From the NCBI GenBank assembly GCA_023548195.1, contig JAJHZJ010000013.1, positions 2,055,001-2,119,000 of the forward strand: DNA of 64,000 bases, in the 5' to 3' direction. The translations under genes were made by a program, and so were the position numbers. Shown piece by piece: positions 46,613 through 57,747 of the stretch (position 1 is its first letter; each line of letters begins with the position of its first letter). Origin of the DNA: Bettongia penicillata ogilbyi. Taxonomy: Eukaryota > Chordata > Mammalia > Diprotodontia > Potoroidae. The notes below the pieces were generated by a model. It was not told where the DNA came from. It saw only the letters and a list, made by a program, of their open reading frames with translations, and ran no database searches.

Positions 46613-46889
46613 CTGAACTACAATTTTATTTACTGTAAAGATACAGAGGGTTTATGGAAATAAACATTTCTTTTCTCAATGTTTTATCTGATTTCGATGT
46701 GTCATAGCTTGAAGTATCTTATAGTCTGAATAATATGGCAAACAAACCTCCTTAGACTTTAAATCAGACTAGATAGTTATTTGAGATTTTTCAAGTTTGC
46801 CAGAGAACAACTTTTGTGCCTGAAATCAGAGAAACAATAACCTATAACAAAGAATACTGTTCCAAGGAGTTGGTTCAAATCCTATTTCT
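46613..46889. other. No feature recognised
   Basis: AT-rich unique-looking. Confidence 0.4.
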
Positions 46890-47340
46890 GAAAGCATATG
46901 ACCCGACTGGAACCTGGCTCAAGTGTCTCCCCACTGCAGTTGATCCTCTCTATTCAGATGCCAAATGGATCTTCCTACATCACCGTTCTGACAGTGTTAC
47001 CCTCACCCTTTGCCATTCCATCAACTCCCAATGACCTCCAGGATTAAAAATCCTCTAACTGCTCTTCAAAACCTCCATAATAGGGAATAGGGCCTCCTAC
47101 CACCTTTCCAAGTCTTCTCAACCCATACTCCTTTGTGATCAATGACAGCGGCCTCCGTGAAGCTTCTAATACAAAATACTCCATCTGGCAATTCTGGACA
47201 TTTCCAGGTGCTGCCTCCCATGCCTGGAATTCTCCCCCTTTTTATCTCTGTCAATCTTGCTTTTTTCAAGTCTCAGCTAAAATTTTCCCATTCCTCTTCA
47301 TTTTAATGTCTTCCTTCTGTTGATTATTTACTATTTTCCC
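46890..47340 (+). repeat. L2 fragment (split, part 1)
   Basis: 'aacctggctcaagtgtctc', 'ctcttcaaaacctccataat', 'catgcctggaattctcccc' and 'ttcaagtctcagctaaaat' follow L2 order. Confidence 0.75.
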
Positions 47341-47344
47341 TATA

Positions 47345-47441
47345 CGTGTATGTTTTTATGCATATGTGTGTATGTATATATACATATATGTATGTGTTTA
47401 TATATGTACCTAGGTATACACACACACACATATATATGTGT

Positions 47442-47478
<37 letters not shown>
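47345..47478 (+). repeat. (TATG)n/(CA)n microsatellite within L2
   Basis: Wobbling 'tatgtatatatacatatatg' followed by pure CA from about 47443 to 47477. Confidence 0.9.
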
Positions 47479-47480
<2 letters not shown>

Positions 47481-47489
47481 GCTCTGTGT

Positions 47490-47701
47490 TTAGTCAGTTC
47501 AGTCGTGTCTGACTCTTTGTGACCTCAATTGGAGTTTTCTTAGTAAAGAAACCAGAATGACTTACCATTTCCTTCTCCAGTTCATTTTACAGATGAGGAA
47601 ACTAAGGCTAACAGGGTTAAATGACTTGTCCAAGGCCTCAGGAAGAAGAGTACTCCTGACTCCAGGCCCCTCACGCTATCCACTGTGCCACCTAACTGTC
47701 C
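47490..47701 (-). repeat. MAR1-type CORE-SINE, reverse, within L2
   Basis: 'gttcagtcgtgtctgactc', 'catttccttctccagttc' and 'ctatccactgtgccacc'. A segment of the core near 47638 is deleted. Confidence 0.9.
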
Positions 47702-47729
47702 ATGTATATCTTATATGTACATAGTTATT

Positions 47730-47840
47730 TGCATGTTGTTTCCCCCATTAGCCAGTGAGTTTCTTGAGAGAAGGAAATATTTTTTTCCTTTCTTTGTATC
47801 CTCAGTACTTAACACAGTGTCTGAAATGCTTGCTAACTTA
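47730..47840 (+). repeat. L2 3' end (split, part 2)
   Basis: 'cagtgagtttcttgagag', 'tttgtatcctcagtactt' and 'aacacagtgtctgaaatg' complete the copy begun at 46890. Confidence 0.7.
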
Positions 47841-47844
47841 CTGG

Positions 47845-47960
47845 TTGACGCTTAGACAAATTATTGAACCTTCCTCAGCCTCAGTTTTCTCACCTGTACA
47901 ATTAGGAGGTTGGACAGCCTCTAAGGTGCCCCCTGGTTCTAGATCTACAACCTTATGAAA
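47845..47960 (+). repeat. Type C SINE, 3' half
   Basis: 'cagcctcagttttctcacc', 'gaggttggacagcctcta' and 'ggttctagatctacaacc'. Confidence 0.75.
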
Positions 47961-48129
47961 TGAGTTTTTATACTAAACTCCCAGATCATTCTACCTTTAC
48001 CACCAGATACAATCATGAAACCACACACGTCTCTAGCTTCTGGCCATAATTTTTATCAAGTAAATAGAGTAAGATGTTAATGCTCTATAACAAAATTATT
48101 TCCCAGAGAAAGACTGGCTAGTTCATGGT

Positions 48130-48300
48130 TGTTTAGTCAGTCATTAAGCATTTGTTAAGTGCCTACTATGTACCACAGTATTATGGTACCATGTACCATC
48201 AAGCACTGGCGATAATCAAGAAAGTAAAAAAACACCATCACTGCCCTCAAAGAGATGAGATCTTCATGAGGGAGACAGTATATAAATACCTAGATAAATG
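48130..48300 (-). repeat. L3-like LINE 3' end
   Basis: 'cattaagcatttgttaagtg', 'gcctactatgtaccacag' and 'catcactgccctcaaagag'. Confidence 0.65.
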
Positions 48301-48384
48301 CATACTACAAACACCATAGATGGAAGGGAATCCCAACCCCATAGGAGCAGGGATTTGTAATCAAACCTCAGAACTGTTTTAAAT

Positions 48385-48600
48385 CTGCTAGGTGGTACAA
48401 TGGACTTAAGAGTTACTCAGACCTGAGTCTGGATCCTGCCTCAAGTGCTTACTGTTGGGATGACCATGGGCAAGTCATTTAACCTCTGTCTATCTCCTGA
48501 TCTATAAAAGGAGGATAATAATGGTTCAAATAAGGTAATATATGTAAAAAGAGCTTTTCAAACCTCAAAGCACCATGTAAATGCTAGAAGTAGTTATAGC
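48385..48600 (+). repeat. Type B SINE
   Basis: 'taggtggtacaatggactt', 'gggcaagtcatttaacctc', 'gaggataataatggttc' and 'caccatgtaaatgctag'. Confidence 0.8.
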
Positions 48601-48958
48601 ATGTCTGCTAAACTCCAAATATAACGCCTCTTGGTAGCACAGATACAGACAGCTACTTGAAGTTCTGGCAGGTCCCTGTCAAGCTAGCCATATTTCAAGT
48701 ACTGGTTCCCGTATATCTATGTCTCTCATTTGAAGACCTGGTTGAGTCAGAAGGATGTCACTGGAGGACCAGGCTCATTGCTACACCCTGGATGGCCACT
48801 AGGCGGTGAACTGGTTTTCCATCCATAACCTATTTTTTAAGACAAGGCACTCTGCATGGGTACTGTACTTTTACCCATGGAAGAATATGTGGATTCTTGA
48901 AGTATGTATATACACCACCACCAGCACCATATCATCTTAGGGTTACAAACAAACTTTA
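48601..48958. other. Unassigned
   Basis: 'gaccaggctcattgctac' and 'gatggccactaggcgg' give no family match. Confidence 0.35.
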
Positions 48959-49035
48959 TATGCAATTTTTCTTTCAAACCTCATAATAAACCCTTTGAGA
49001 AAGTTGCTATGTTATTATCTCTCTACCCCTTTTTT
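48959..49035 (-). repeat. MIR-like SINE, reverse (split, part 1)
   Basis: 'cctcataataaaccctttga' and 'gctatgttattatctctct' are the reversed tail. The core resumes at 49339. Confidence 0.65.
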
Positions 49036-49338
49036 CAAGGCTGGGTCTCCCTGGCTTGCCCAGGCTGGACATATGGGGGCAAGGGCTGATTCATTCCACT
49101 ACGGAAATCACACGGAAACTTGGATCTGCTTCATTTTGGGCCAATTTGCCACCCCCTTAGGTAACTTGTGGCACCTCCTTTTTCTGTCCCCTCCCAGAGG
49201 CTCACCATATTAATGCTAAACTTAGTTAAGATAAGGGACTGGTATCGTTCACTGCAGTTCAGAACTCCTAAGCTCAAAATCTTCCAGCCTCAACCTTCCT
49301 GGTAACTGGGATTACAGAGATGTGCCACCACACCTGAC
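49036..49338 (-). pseudogene. RN7SL (pseudogene): 7SL RNA retropseudogene, full length
   Basis: Read on the minus strand it starts 'gtcaggtgtggtggcac' (7SL: gccgggcgcggtggc) and passes 'tgtaatcccagttacc', 'gaggctggaag', 'ttaggagttctgaactgcag', 'actaagtttagcatta' and 'aatatggtgagcctc'. Then come the S-domain blocks 'agttacctaaggggg', 'aatgaagcagatcc' and 'cgtagtggaatga', ending 'gtccagcctgggcaagcc' and 'gggagacccagcc'. The length is about 303 bases against about 299 for 7SL. The SRP S domain is present, so it is not an Alu or B1. A short T-run next to the 3' end, at about 49029-49035, is the poly(A) remnant. Many substitutions, so inactive. Confidence 0.88.
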
Positions 49339-49460
49339 ACCATTTCCACTGTTACAGATCTAGAAACAGAGAAACATTAAGCGTCTTGCCCAAAGTAAAA
49401 AGCAGAACCTGGTCTCAAATCCAAATTTTCTGACTCCAAGTCCAGTGTTCTTTCCATAAA
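49339..49460 (-). repeat. MIR-like SINE, reverse (split, part 2)
   Basis: 'catttccactgttacagatc', 'cattaagcgtcttgccc' and 'ctgactccaagtccagtg' continue the element broken by the 7SL copy. Confidence 0.65.
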
Positions 49461-50799
49461 CCATGCCAACACTCCACAAACCCAGTGAAAGGAAGGAGAA
49501 ATTTAGGTAAGTACTAAAGAAGCAAAAGGAAAGGGTGGAGAAAGGAGATGCAGGGCAAGAGGGTCCATGAAAAAGCAATGCAATTTTTTTTTTTTGAGAA
49601 CTCAGAGTCAAATAAACTACAAGCAAAATTATAGCACACACCCCTCCATCTGTACTATAACATGACCTATCATGAAGTAGTCAGCCACACCTTTAGGTTG
49701 TCTAGGTAAGTAAACAATCACAGTAAACTTTACCCAGAGTCCTTCACAGGTAGCTCCTCAAATGTTTTCCTATGATACTCCAATGCGAACTCACCTGAAA
49801 GGTTTTCTAAAACAATTTCTCTTCCTAATAAGTTTATCTCATAACTGTCTTAGAAATTATATAAAACTGTGTCAGACACAGATACACAAAGACACCTTCC
49901 ACCCGCAAAGTGTCTTATTTTTTTTCCTTCTGGCATTTAAAAAATTATATGTACTTTGCAAAAACCAGGGTCTGGACTCTCATCTTTCTGTTTCATAAAC
50001 AAAGAAAACTTGAAATAAGAGTTAAATTATACAGTCTTCTGAGTGATTTAAATTGAATTTTTAAAAATGTTTATAAAGGACAAGGATAGGAAATACAGTG
50101 GTTTCATTGGTTTAGGGAACTCCCAAATGAAGAAACTCCTTCTACCAACATAAGTCAGCACTTTCTCTGCAATTTATAGCCTGAGAGATTCCTAGAGTAC
50201 AGAGACATTAAATAACCTAGCCTGTCTAATCAGGTCCTAGGTCTTCCTGGCTCCAAGGGAAGCTCTCCATCCATCCAAACAAAAAGCATAAAAAATGTAG
50301 CTGCCGGAACCAGATTAAAATGTAACTGGGAAATATTTAACAAAATAAGTGAAAATACAACAGAACATAGATAATGGTAATACATGATTTTCCAAGTTAA
50401 TAAGCAGCGTGTGCAGGGATCCTCATATTCAGTGGTCCAGCTTCTATTTGAATTTAACACCACTGGTCTAAACCATCCTATTTGTTATTTAAGCTGTATG
50501 TATGATAGTTTTAAAAGAATTGCCTAGAATCTTAGGTAATATATTTTGTTGAGTTATGGAAATTGATGCTTTTATTAACTTTTTTTGAATGATTGTTTTT
50601 TAGACTCCTAGGATTTCCTCTCATTTCTTTACAACCTTTTAAAGATCTTAAACATATCTGATAAAAGTCTTTTAATTTCATTTCCACCTAAAACACAAAA
50701 GAGAAAGGAGGGGAAAGTCTCCTTAATTATCAAATGAAGGAAGATTTAAAAAGCAGAACTATATATACTTTTTTTTCAAATTACAAAAAAATTTGAGGT
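49461..50799. other. No gene recognised
   Basis: AT-rich unique-looking DNA. A 54-nt minus-strand stretch at 49795-49848 ends in a good donor (cag/gtgagt) but its acceptor is weak. Confidence 0.35.
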
Positions 50800-51010
50800 A
50801 GCTACTTCAATGAGATAACACATGTAAAGCAATTTACAAACCTTAAGCCTCTCTAGAAATACCAGCTGTAGTAGGCAGGAAGTCAACTTTAGACTCAGGA
50901 AGATCTGTGCTCAAGTCCCCACTGTCTTATAAGACAGTGGCAAAGTCACTTAACCTCCCAAGCAATTCTCTAAGATTCTAAATTAAAACTGAATTGCCAA
51001 TTTACATTGG
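50800..51010 (+). repeat. SINE fragments (type B tail, then a core)
   Basis: 'caatgagataacacatgtaa' and 'gcaatttacaaaccttaagc' form a tail. It is followed by 'cagtggcaaagtcacttaac' from another copy. Confidence 0.55.
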
Positions 51011-51379
51011 AGAGGGGAATTTTGATGCCAATATTACAACAATAAAATTACAGGTCCAGATAACCCCCTCCCCCCCAAAAACTAGTATATTTTAGACTAA
51101 TCATTCATTTTGAGAAGATAGGTTGGGTTATGGCCAAAACTCAAGTCACATCTACTACATGACTACATGGGAATCACTGTGCAAGGCTAGTGGACATATG
51201 AACAAGATTCTCACAGGATGAGAAAACAAGGATAGGCTGCAATCTGAACCACATGAACAACTGAAGGATGCTTATTTTTCAACTAGCAACATACAAAAGA
51301 CAAGTCAGTTCACAATCATTCCCTACCCCACACCCCAAAAATAAGTTTTGCCTTCAGTCTTCAGATCTCTTCATTGCAA

Positions 51380-51545
51380 AGGGACTTAAAGATTATTCAG
51401 TCTCATCCCTTTATTTTCCAGGTGTGGAAAATGAGGCTACTAGGTTAAAAGACTTCCCCAAGGACACACAACCCAGATGGGGGAGCAGAGATGGGACTGG
51501 GATTGAAGTACTCCAGATCCAGGGCCACAATGCTATGTGGTCCTC
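51380..51545 (-). repeat. MIR-like SINE, reverse
   Basis: 'tattttccaggtgtggaaaa', 'tgaggctactaggttaaaag' and 'acaatgctatgtggtcctcc'. Confidence 0.65.
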
Positions 51546-51665
51546 CCAGGCTATGCAAAGGGCTCTCTGATGAACTCCTACACACTTAATAACTTTGGCA
51601 TTCCAATAGCACTGATTAAATGTTACCTTGTACTTACATATTTTCCCAATTAGACTGTGGATGGG

Positions 51666-51850
51666 GAAGGAGGGAAGGAAGGAGGGAAGGAAGGAAGGAA
51701 GGAAGGAAGGAAGGAAGGAAGGAAGGAAGGAAGGAAGGAAGGAAGGAAGGAAGGAAGGAAGGAAGGAAGGAAGGAAGGAAGGAAGGAAGGAAGGAAGGAA
51801 GGAAGGAAGGAAGGAAGGAAGGAAGGAAGGAAGGAAGGAAGGAAGGAAGG
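51666..51850 (+). repeat. (GGAA)n microsatellite, about 41 pure units
   Basis: Interrupted GGA/GGAA start, then uninterrupted AAGG units from about 51685 to 51850. Frames on both strands here are Lys-Glu-Gly-Arg or Leu-Pro-Ser-Phe repeats with no gene. Confidence 0.98.
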
Positions 51851-51965
51851 TTTATCAAAAACTATGTGCCAAGCACTAGGGATTTAAAGTAAAAAAGTTA
51901 GTCTCTGCTTTCAAAGACTTCACAACGTAAGTGAGGCAGACAACACATAAAAGTAATTCATCTGT
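51851..51965 (-). repeat. L3-like LINE 3' end
   Basis: 'tttatcaaaaactatgtgcc', 'aagcactagggatttaaag' and 'tttcaaagacttcacaac'. The GGAA tract stands where its A-rich end would be. Confidence 0.6.
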
Positions 51966-53324
51966 AGGACATAGGAAAATCCCTGGCAGTCCTGAGCAAG
52001 TAGTAGTAGCAGGGAGGATGGCAAGGCCCAGGGGTCCTTAGACTTTTATGTCCTCCATAATGCCTTTTAAACAGCAGAAAATCAATAAAAATGTGCCGAA
52101 GTGATTAATGAAAAGTTTAATTGACTTTAAATTTATCAAGAGTTGACAATACCGCAACATACTTTCCGAAGTGCTACCTTATGGCCTCCTGAGCAGAGTT
52201 TGAAAACAAGATTAAGAACCACAACTGGGTAACTGAGCTATGTCAATGATCAAGCGTCATTGTTCACAAGAACAGGATTGTGCTGAACTTGTATTCTGAT
52301 CTGTTATCTTCCTGTGGAGATGGCAAGCAGAGGTACGCAGTGATTTGGCAAAGGTCAGACTTCCAACTGGTTAAAGGGCTAAGAACAGAACTGAAAGTTC
52401 TCACCTTTCCTACCCCTCTAGCTTTCCACCCTGGTGAAAATGCATTTCTTTATTTATTTGTTTTTTTAATGAACTAACAAAACTCATTTGGTGAGTGCAT
52501 AAAATTTTAATGGGCTAAACTATAGCAAGAATGCCCCCTTTCAATTTATCTCAAGTTCAACAAGATGAATGAGTTGTATTCTTTATTGAGATTACATATA
52601 CACCCTTACAAATGTCCCACCATAGGAGAAATTCAATTATGGAGGGAGAGCGAGCTGTTCCAAATTTAGAGGCCTAAACTTGTGACCAAATAGGGTGTGG
52701 TGAATGCAAGTAGACTTTGTGTAAATAATGTACTATGGAGCTGGTAAGGACAAAGGCACAGTGCCTGAGAATTCAGTATAAGGAAGATAAATGCTCAAAA
52801 GCAACATAGCTCAAAAATGTTGTCACCCTCACACTCACTGAGATTAGAAGAAGGACTCTGGGACAATTCTATCAGCCTGCTGGTTGGTCCAGACAGACCT
52901 CGATGCAGCTGTCACAGTGTCACCCTCTCTCCCGCCTCCTGGGACTTCAGCTCAGGTCCTCCATGTGCTTAGACTCAACACCAACCAATGTTGTTTTCGT
53001 TAAACTTTCTGATCAGAGATAACTACAGTAAAACTATTACTTGTCATGATCTGCATGATCATCATAATTCCAACACCACCTAAAAATGACTCCAGACTGC
53101 TTACTGCTGAGCCAGGTCTTTCCCACTCTGCATTGGCACAATGAATTTTTTGAGCCTAATCATAGGACTTTACATTCATCCCTGTTAAAGCGTCCTCTTG
53201 CTGGTTTAAATCCATGATTTCAATCAGTCAAGATCAGTCTGAATCCTGATTATGTTCTACTGTTTGAATTGCCACTCCCAGCTTTGTGTCTCTGGTAGAG
53301 CTGGTTTGGCCAACTCTTGTTTAT
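51966..53324. other. No gene recognised
   Basis: Mixed unique-looking DNA. A G/C-richer patch at 52860-52960 has no splice or coding support. Confidence 0.35.
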
Positions 53325-53460
53325 TCAGGAGATACTTCAATCATTAAGCCACATTTACCAAGCAACTATTATGTTCATAGTAAGAGAGGCACAGGGAATG
53401 GGTGGATTAGTAAGTGTGGAAAAAACAAAACACAGTTCCTGCTATGGAAGTGCAGCCCCT
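53325..53460 (-). repeat. L3-like LINE 3' end
   Basis: 'caatcattaagccacattta', 'ccaagcaactattatgttc' and 'aacacagttcctgctatgg'. Confidence 0.55.
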
Positions 53461-53857
53461 ACTTGGCAAAAAAGAATAAAATATCACTCTGCTATATAAA
53501 TTTAGTTACATAAAGTAATTTTAAAATGAATACAGCAAAGAATCTGACTTTATAAAGAAGAGACCAAGTCCAGGAGGGAAACTTCTTTGCTGAAGACCAA
53601 ACAGGTCACCAGTGTTCCAGCCAGCACATGAAGATGCCTCCTTGACATTCCCCAAATAAGAAAGAGTACCAATTCACAATGGGTGAGGATTCTCATTCCA
53701 ATTTCTGCAAAACCTTCAATTCAAATGAACAGACTTAATCCTACAATGTAAAGGCACATGCTAGAAGGTGGAGATAAAAAGAAAAAATGGTTAAGTAGAT
53801 CCTGTCCTCAATAAGTTTCCTTTCTACTAGAAAAAAGAAGGCAGTCCCTCTTCCTTC
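53461..53857. other. No feature recognised
   Basis: Possible decayed LINE. Nothing diagnostic. Confidence 0.35.
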
Positions 53858-54095
53858 CAGTTGTTGTTCAGTTGTTTTTCTGTTGTTTCTGACTCTTCAT
53901 GACCCCATGGGGGGCTTTCTTGGTAAAGCATGGTTTTTCATTTCCTTCTCCACCTCACTTTACAGGTGAGGCAACAGACAAACAGGATTAAGTGACTTGG
54001 GCAGGGTCACACAGATAGTAAGTAACTGAGGCCAGATTTGAACTATGGAAGACGACTCCAGGCCTGGCACTCTATCCACTATGGTGCCACCTACC
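53858..54095 (-). repeat. MAR1-type CORE-SINE, reverse, full length
   Basis: 'ccagttgttgttcagttg', 'catttccttctccacctc', 'gattaagtgacttgggc' and 'gcactctatccactatgg'. Confidence 0.92.
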
Positions 54096-54324
54096 TCTAT
54101 ATAGTAGATACTACACACATGGCTTATTCTCTTAAGTTTGTGCTATTTGGTCGGCCTGCGTACATTTTTCTACTATGCAGCAAATGTATTGTTGGCTATT
54201 ATCCTGACATTAATAACAAGCTTACATGGAATTATAAATACTTGAATTGGCTCATTCTGTCAATCATCTGTGCCTTGAAAGTCAGTGTAGTAGACAGAGG
54301 GCTGGTCTTAAGAGTCTGGAACTA

Positions 54325-54441
54325 ATCACCAAGTATTTATTAAGCATTTACTATGTGTCCAGCATTGTGCTAAACTCCAAAAGTACAAAAAGGGGCAAAA
54401 ACAGTCCCTGTCCTACAGGAATTTGTATTCTAGTGGTAGAG
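54325..54441 (-). repeat. L3-like LINE 3' end (split, part 1)
   Basis: 'aagtatttattaagcattta', 'gtccagcattgtgctaaac' and 'cctacaggaatttgtattc'. Confidence 0.7.
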
Positions 54442-54680
54442 TTAATTAGACTTGTCCAACTCTTTATGACCCTGTTTGGGGTTTTCTCAGCAAAGATACT
54501 AGAGTAGTTTGTCATCTCCTTCTCCAGCTTATTTTACAGATGAAGAAATGAGGCAAACAGGGCTAAATGACTTGCCCAGGGACACACAGTTAGTAAATGT
54601 TTTGAACCCACATTTGGACTCAGGTCCTCCTGACCCTGGGCCCAGAACTCTATCCACTGAGCCACCAAAGCTGCCCTAAA
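54442..54680 (-). repeat. MAR1-type SINE nested in L3-like element
   Basis: 'ctttatgaccctgtttggg', 'cagggctaaatgacttgcc' and 'ctctatccactgagccacc'. 'tggtagag' flanks it at 54434-54441 and 54681-54688 as a target-site duplication. Confidence 0.9.
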
Positions 54681-54730
54681 TGGTAGAGACAACATGTAAA
54701 TAAGTAAGTTTACAGAAGACAAACACAAAT
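54681..54730 (-). repeat. L3-like LINE 3' end (split, part 2)
   Basis: 'gagacaacatgtaaataag' resumes the block interrupted at 54441. Confidence 0.6.
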
Positions 54731-54967
54731 TAGAAAGAAGGTAACTATACATAGTAGTAGCAGTGTGACTTTGGGCAAACTATTGGTAACTTTTCAAAAT
54801 GAAGTTGCCATCAATGAATTTTCACCCTGGGAATTCCCTATATTGATGATATCACATGTCTGGTTCTCTGCCTTGAATAATACAAACCAAGTCTCTTTCT
54901 ACTGTCTTCTATTACCAAAGATTTAAAAAAAACTTTAAACTTAAGTAGTAAATTAGTTAAATTCAAT

Positions 54968-55202
54968 AGAAGCAGCTAGAAGGCATAGTGAATGACCACT
55001 GGGCCTGGTCTAATGAAGAAGTGACTTCAAATCCATCCTCAGACACTTACTAGCTACACAACGCTGGACAAGTCAGTCTCTGTTTGCTTCATAAAATGGG
55101 GCTAATACTAGTACCTACCTCATAGGGTTGTTGTGAAGATCAAGTGAAACATTTAGCACAGTGCCTGGAACATATTATGTGTTATATAAATGCCCATTTC
55201 CT
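54968..55202 (+). repeat. Type B SINE, full length
   Basis: 'agcagctagaaggcatag', 'ctcagacacttactagc', 'agtacctacctcataggg' and 'gcctggaacatattatg'. Confidence 0.85.
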
Positions 55203-55529
55203 TTTCTTTCCCACCTAAAATGGGCATTTCATATGCACAATGTAAGAAAAGGATGTACATGAAACTGCAGATCTCTAGTATGCATAATTTACTTTTCTTT
55301 TAAATGTATAGTAAGTCTAACATGTAACTTTTAAAGCTATTCTACTTGTTTGTGATTCTTTCTGGCCTGACACTGCATCTGACCCCCATCTCCTTCTAGA
55401 CAGTTACCTGAAGTAGAACCAGAAAAGAGAGTTCTCATCATTAAAGCCCCTGGGTACTGCCAAATGATTTAACATAAAAATTGGATATAGTTCTATCATT
55501 CATGACACAAAAGAAATTACGAATAACCT
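55203..55529. other. No feature recognised
   Basis: AT-rich unique-looking. Confidence 0.4.
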
Positions 55530-55785
55530 GTATAGCCCTTTGTCTTTTCTACATTCCACTCAAACTTGCCATCTGAACCATTGGGCTTTTTACCATTTGC
55601 CCTTCTATAGAACCCCAAGAATGACTGGGCCTTTCCACCTGCCCTGGACCTGAACCCTCTTCCACAACTTGGCTTCCTCTATTAAAATATGACTTCCTCA
55701 AGAGCTATGACGGCCTTGCTTTGGTATTTGTATCCCCAGAACTTTGCGCAGTTTTGTACAATAAGCAAAGCCTTTAATTAGAGCT
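55530..55785 (+). repeat. L2 3' region
   Basis: 'gaccattgggctttttacc'-like decay, then 'atgacttcctcaagagc', 'ggtatttgtatccccagaa' and 'ctttgcgcagttttgtac'. Confidence 0.5.
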
Positions 55786-56269
55786 TTTCAATTCATTAAT
55801 TTACGAATAAATTTTGTTTTGAAACATTCATTCCCTCAACAAGAAAATTCCTTAATCTCCCCCAGGAAACACTTCCAGATGTGGAAGAGCAATCACATCA
55901 CTGTCAGAAATTCTTCCTTATGTCTAACTTAAATCCCTCAGGCTGCAAATCAAAACCTTCTTCCCTCCTCTTGTCTTCCCAGGACAGGTAGAAAACATCT
56001 GCACTCAAGTCACACATTTGCTACTATCACAGATCTTTATTATCTTAAACTAAAATAACTATTACCCTTTGGTTCAATCTCTTATTCAATTCCAACATCA
56101 CCTGAATTCACCTTGGCTTTACTTGATTAAAAAAAAATACTGCACACATCATACGGAATATGTCAAGAAACTTCTTGGTGGTAAGAGGAGAGAGAAAGAC
56201 ACAGAGATTCTAGATGTTTCCATTTTCTTAATTTATTATTGGCATAATTTGAAAACTCTTCTATCTTTC
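55786..56269. other. No feature recognised
   Basis: C/T-rich then AT-rich. Frame 56069-56308 has no domain. Confidence 0.35.
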
Positions 56270-56400
56270 CATATCTCTAAGTCTTCATTTGCAATATATG
56301 GGCAGTGACTACTGCCCACAAGAATACTGTAAAGAGAGCACCTTACAAAATTTAAAGCATTATGTAAAATGAGCATTATATAAATTATAAATAATATATT
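56270..56400 (+). repeat. SINE 3' fragment (type B-like)
   Basis: 'gaatactgtaaagagagcac' and 'caaaatttaaagcattatg'. Confidence 0.4.
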
Positions 56401-56709
56401 AATATTAGCAACATTAATATAAAAGTGCTTTGAAATTTTCTAAAGGGAAAAAATTTAAAAAAAAAAACATTAGTTGGGTTATGTCACACACAGCCCTAAA
56501 AAATCTAGTCATAATAAAATTATTAAATAACTATAAAAGCAGCTTACTCAGTTAAAACCATCCACCGTTGGAAAACTTTTTTTGAAGAAAGTAAAGGAAA
56601 CCTAAGTATTCTCCTGCTTTAACCCAGCAACTCCACCCATTTCACCCCCAAATTTGTATAATTTCCAAATGTACAAAAAATAACAGATGATGTCTACAGA
56701 TTTAAGGCC

Positions 56710-56865
56710 GAAAGAAAAGTGGCCTAGAGTCAGAGAACTTGATTCATATACAAGGTCTCTGATGCTTACTCCTTGCATAACTCTAGACAGATCACTTAAC
56801 CTATCTGGGTTTCTGCTTCCTTATCAGGTAAATGAGGATGTTCAACAAAATGGTCTCTGGCTCTC
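56710..56865 (+). repeat. Type C SINE
   Basis: 'gcctagagtcagagaactt', 'agatcacttaacctatctg' and 'tttctgcttccttatcagg'. Confidence 0.6.
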
Positions 56866-56869
56866 TGAT

Positions 56870-57000
56870 CATACAACCATGTACCCCATCCCCCTCATTT
56901 CATAGATAAGGAAATTGATATTCAGTGGGGAGAAGGGTCACAGAAATTATTTGAACTCAGGTCTTTGGCTGCCAAAGGAAGGGTTTTATACCATGCTGCT
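56870..57000 (-). repeat. MIR-like SINE, reverse
   Basis: 'cctcatttcatagataagg' and 'tttgaactcaggtctttgg'. It lies tail to tail with the previous SINE. Confidence 0.65.
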
Positions 57001-57289
57001 TTCATTTAATGGGCTTTGAATTCAATGGATAGCTAAAGAGATTTGGTCCTCAGGATCTTTGGCTAATATGGTAGAAAAGGACAAAAAAAAGAGGGGGGAA
57101 TGGTTAGGAGAAAACTATATTATGATGACAAAATTTCACAGAACACATCCTTCAAGGGCAGGTCAACTGCCTGGATGACAATAAAAAGAAAATTGGAGGA
57201 TGTTTTGAGCAATCACATCTATGTTAAGGGTGTGGATCTGTGATTTCATCGTATATGGAACCGCAGGTACCACTGCATATCTGCCTGGG

Positions 57290-57400
57290 GTATTGAGAGG
57301 TTAAGTGATTGGCCCATGATCACATAGTAGCTGTTAGAGGTATTATTTGAACTCAGAACTTCCAAACTGAGAACCCTGTCTATTCTGCCAGGCTATCCTC
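57290..57400 (-). repeat. MIR-like SINE, reverse, core
   Basis: 'gagaggttaagtgattggcc' and 'tgatcacatagtagctg'. Confidence 0.6.
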
Positions 57401-57747
57401 TTAATGAATGAATTAGAACTTAATAATAACCCATCCATCCTCTTAATACAGGACAAAATGATCTGAGAATTGAGCACTCTACAAATTCTACGAAAATTAC
57501 TTTCATCAGAAGTTTCAAACATTGGAGCAAAAACTGTAATAATCCCTTGAAATTAACAAGAAAGACTAGGGCTTAATTTCTTACTGCTTTCTATTTACAT
57601 TGGCTACTAAAAAATGGACCCTTAAAAAATGTGCTCACTGATTACAGATAGAGCTCTACCCCTAAGCTATTAACAGAGGCTTTCATTCTCCTGCCAACAT
57701 TTTAGAGACATAATATGGTAATTAAGATTAGTGTTAATGGAACATAC

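Noticed and set aside
49036..49338. Alu or B1 SINE
   Set aside because: The SRP S domain is present and the order is that of complete 7SL RNA, so it is a 7SL copy.
51620..51892. Overlapping 74-90-codon frames on both strands
   Set aside because: They are translations of the GGAA microsatellite (Lys-Glu-Gly-Arg or Leu-Pro-Ser-Phe repeats).
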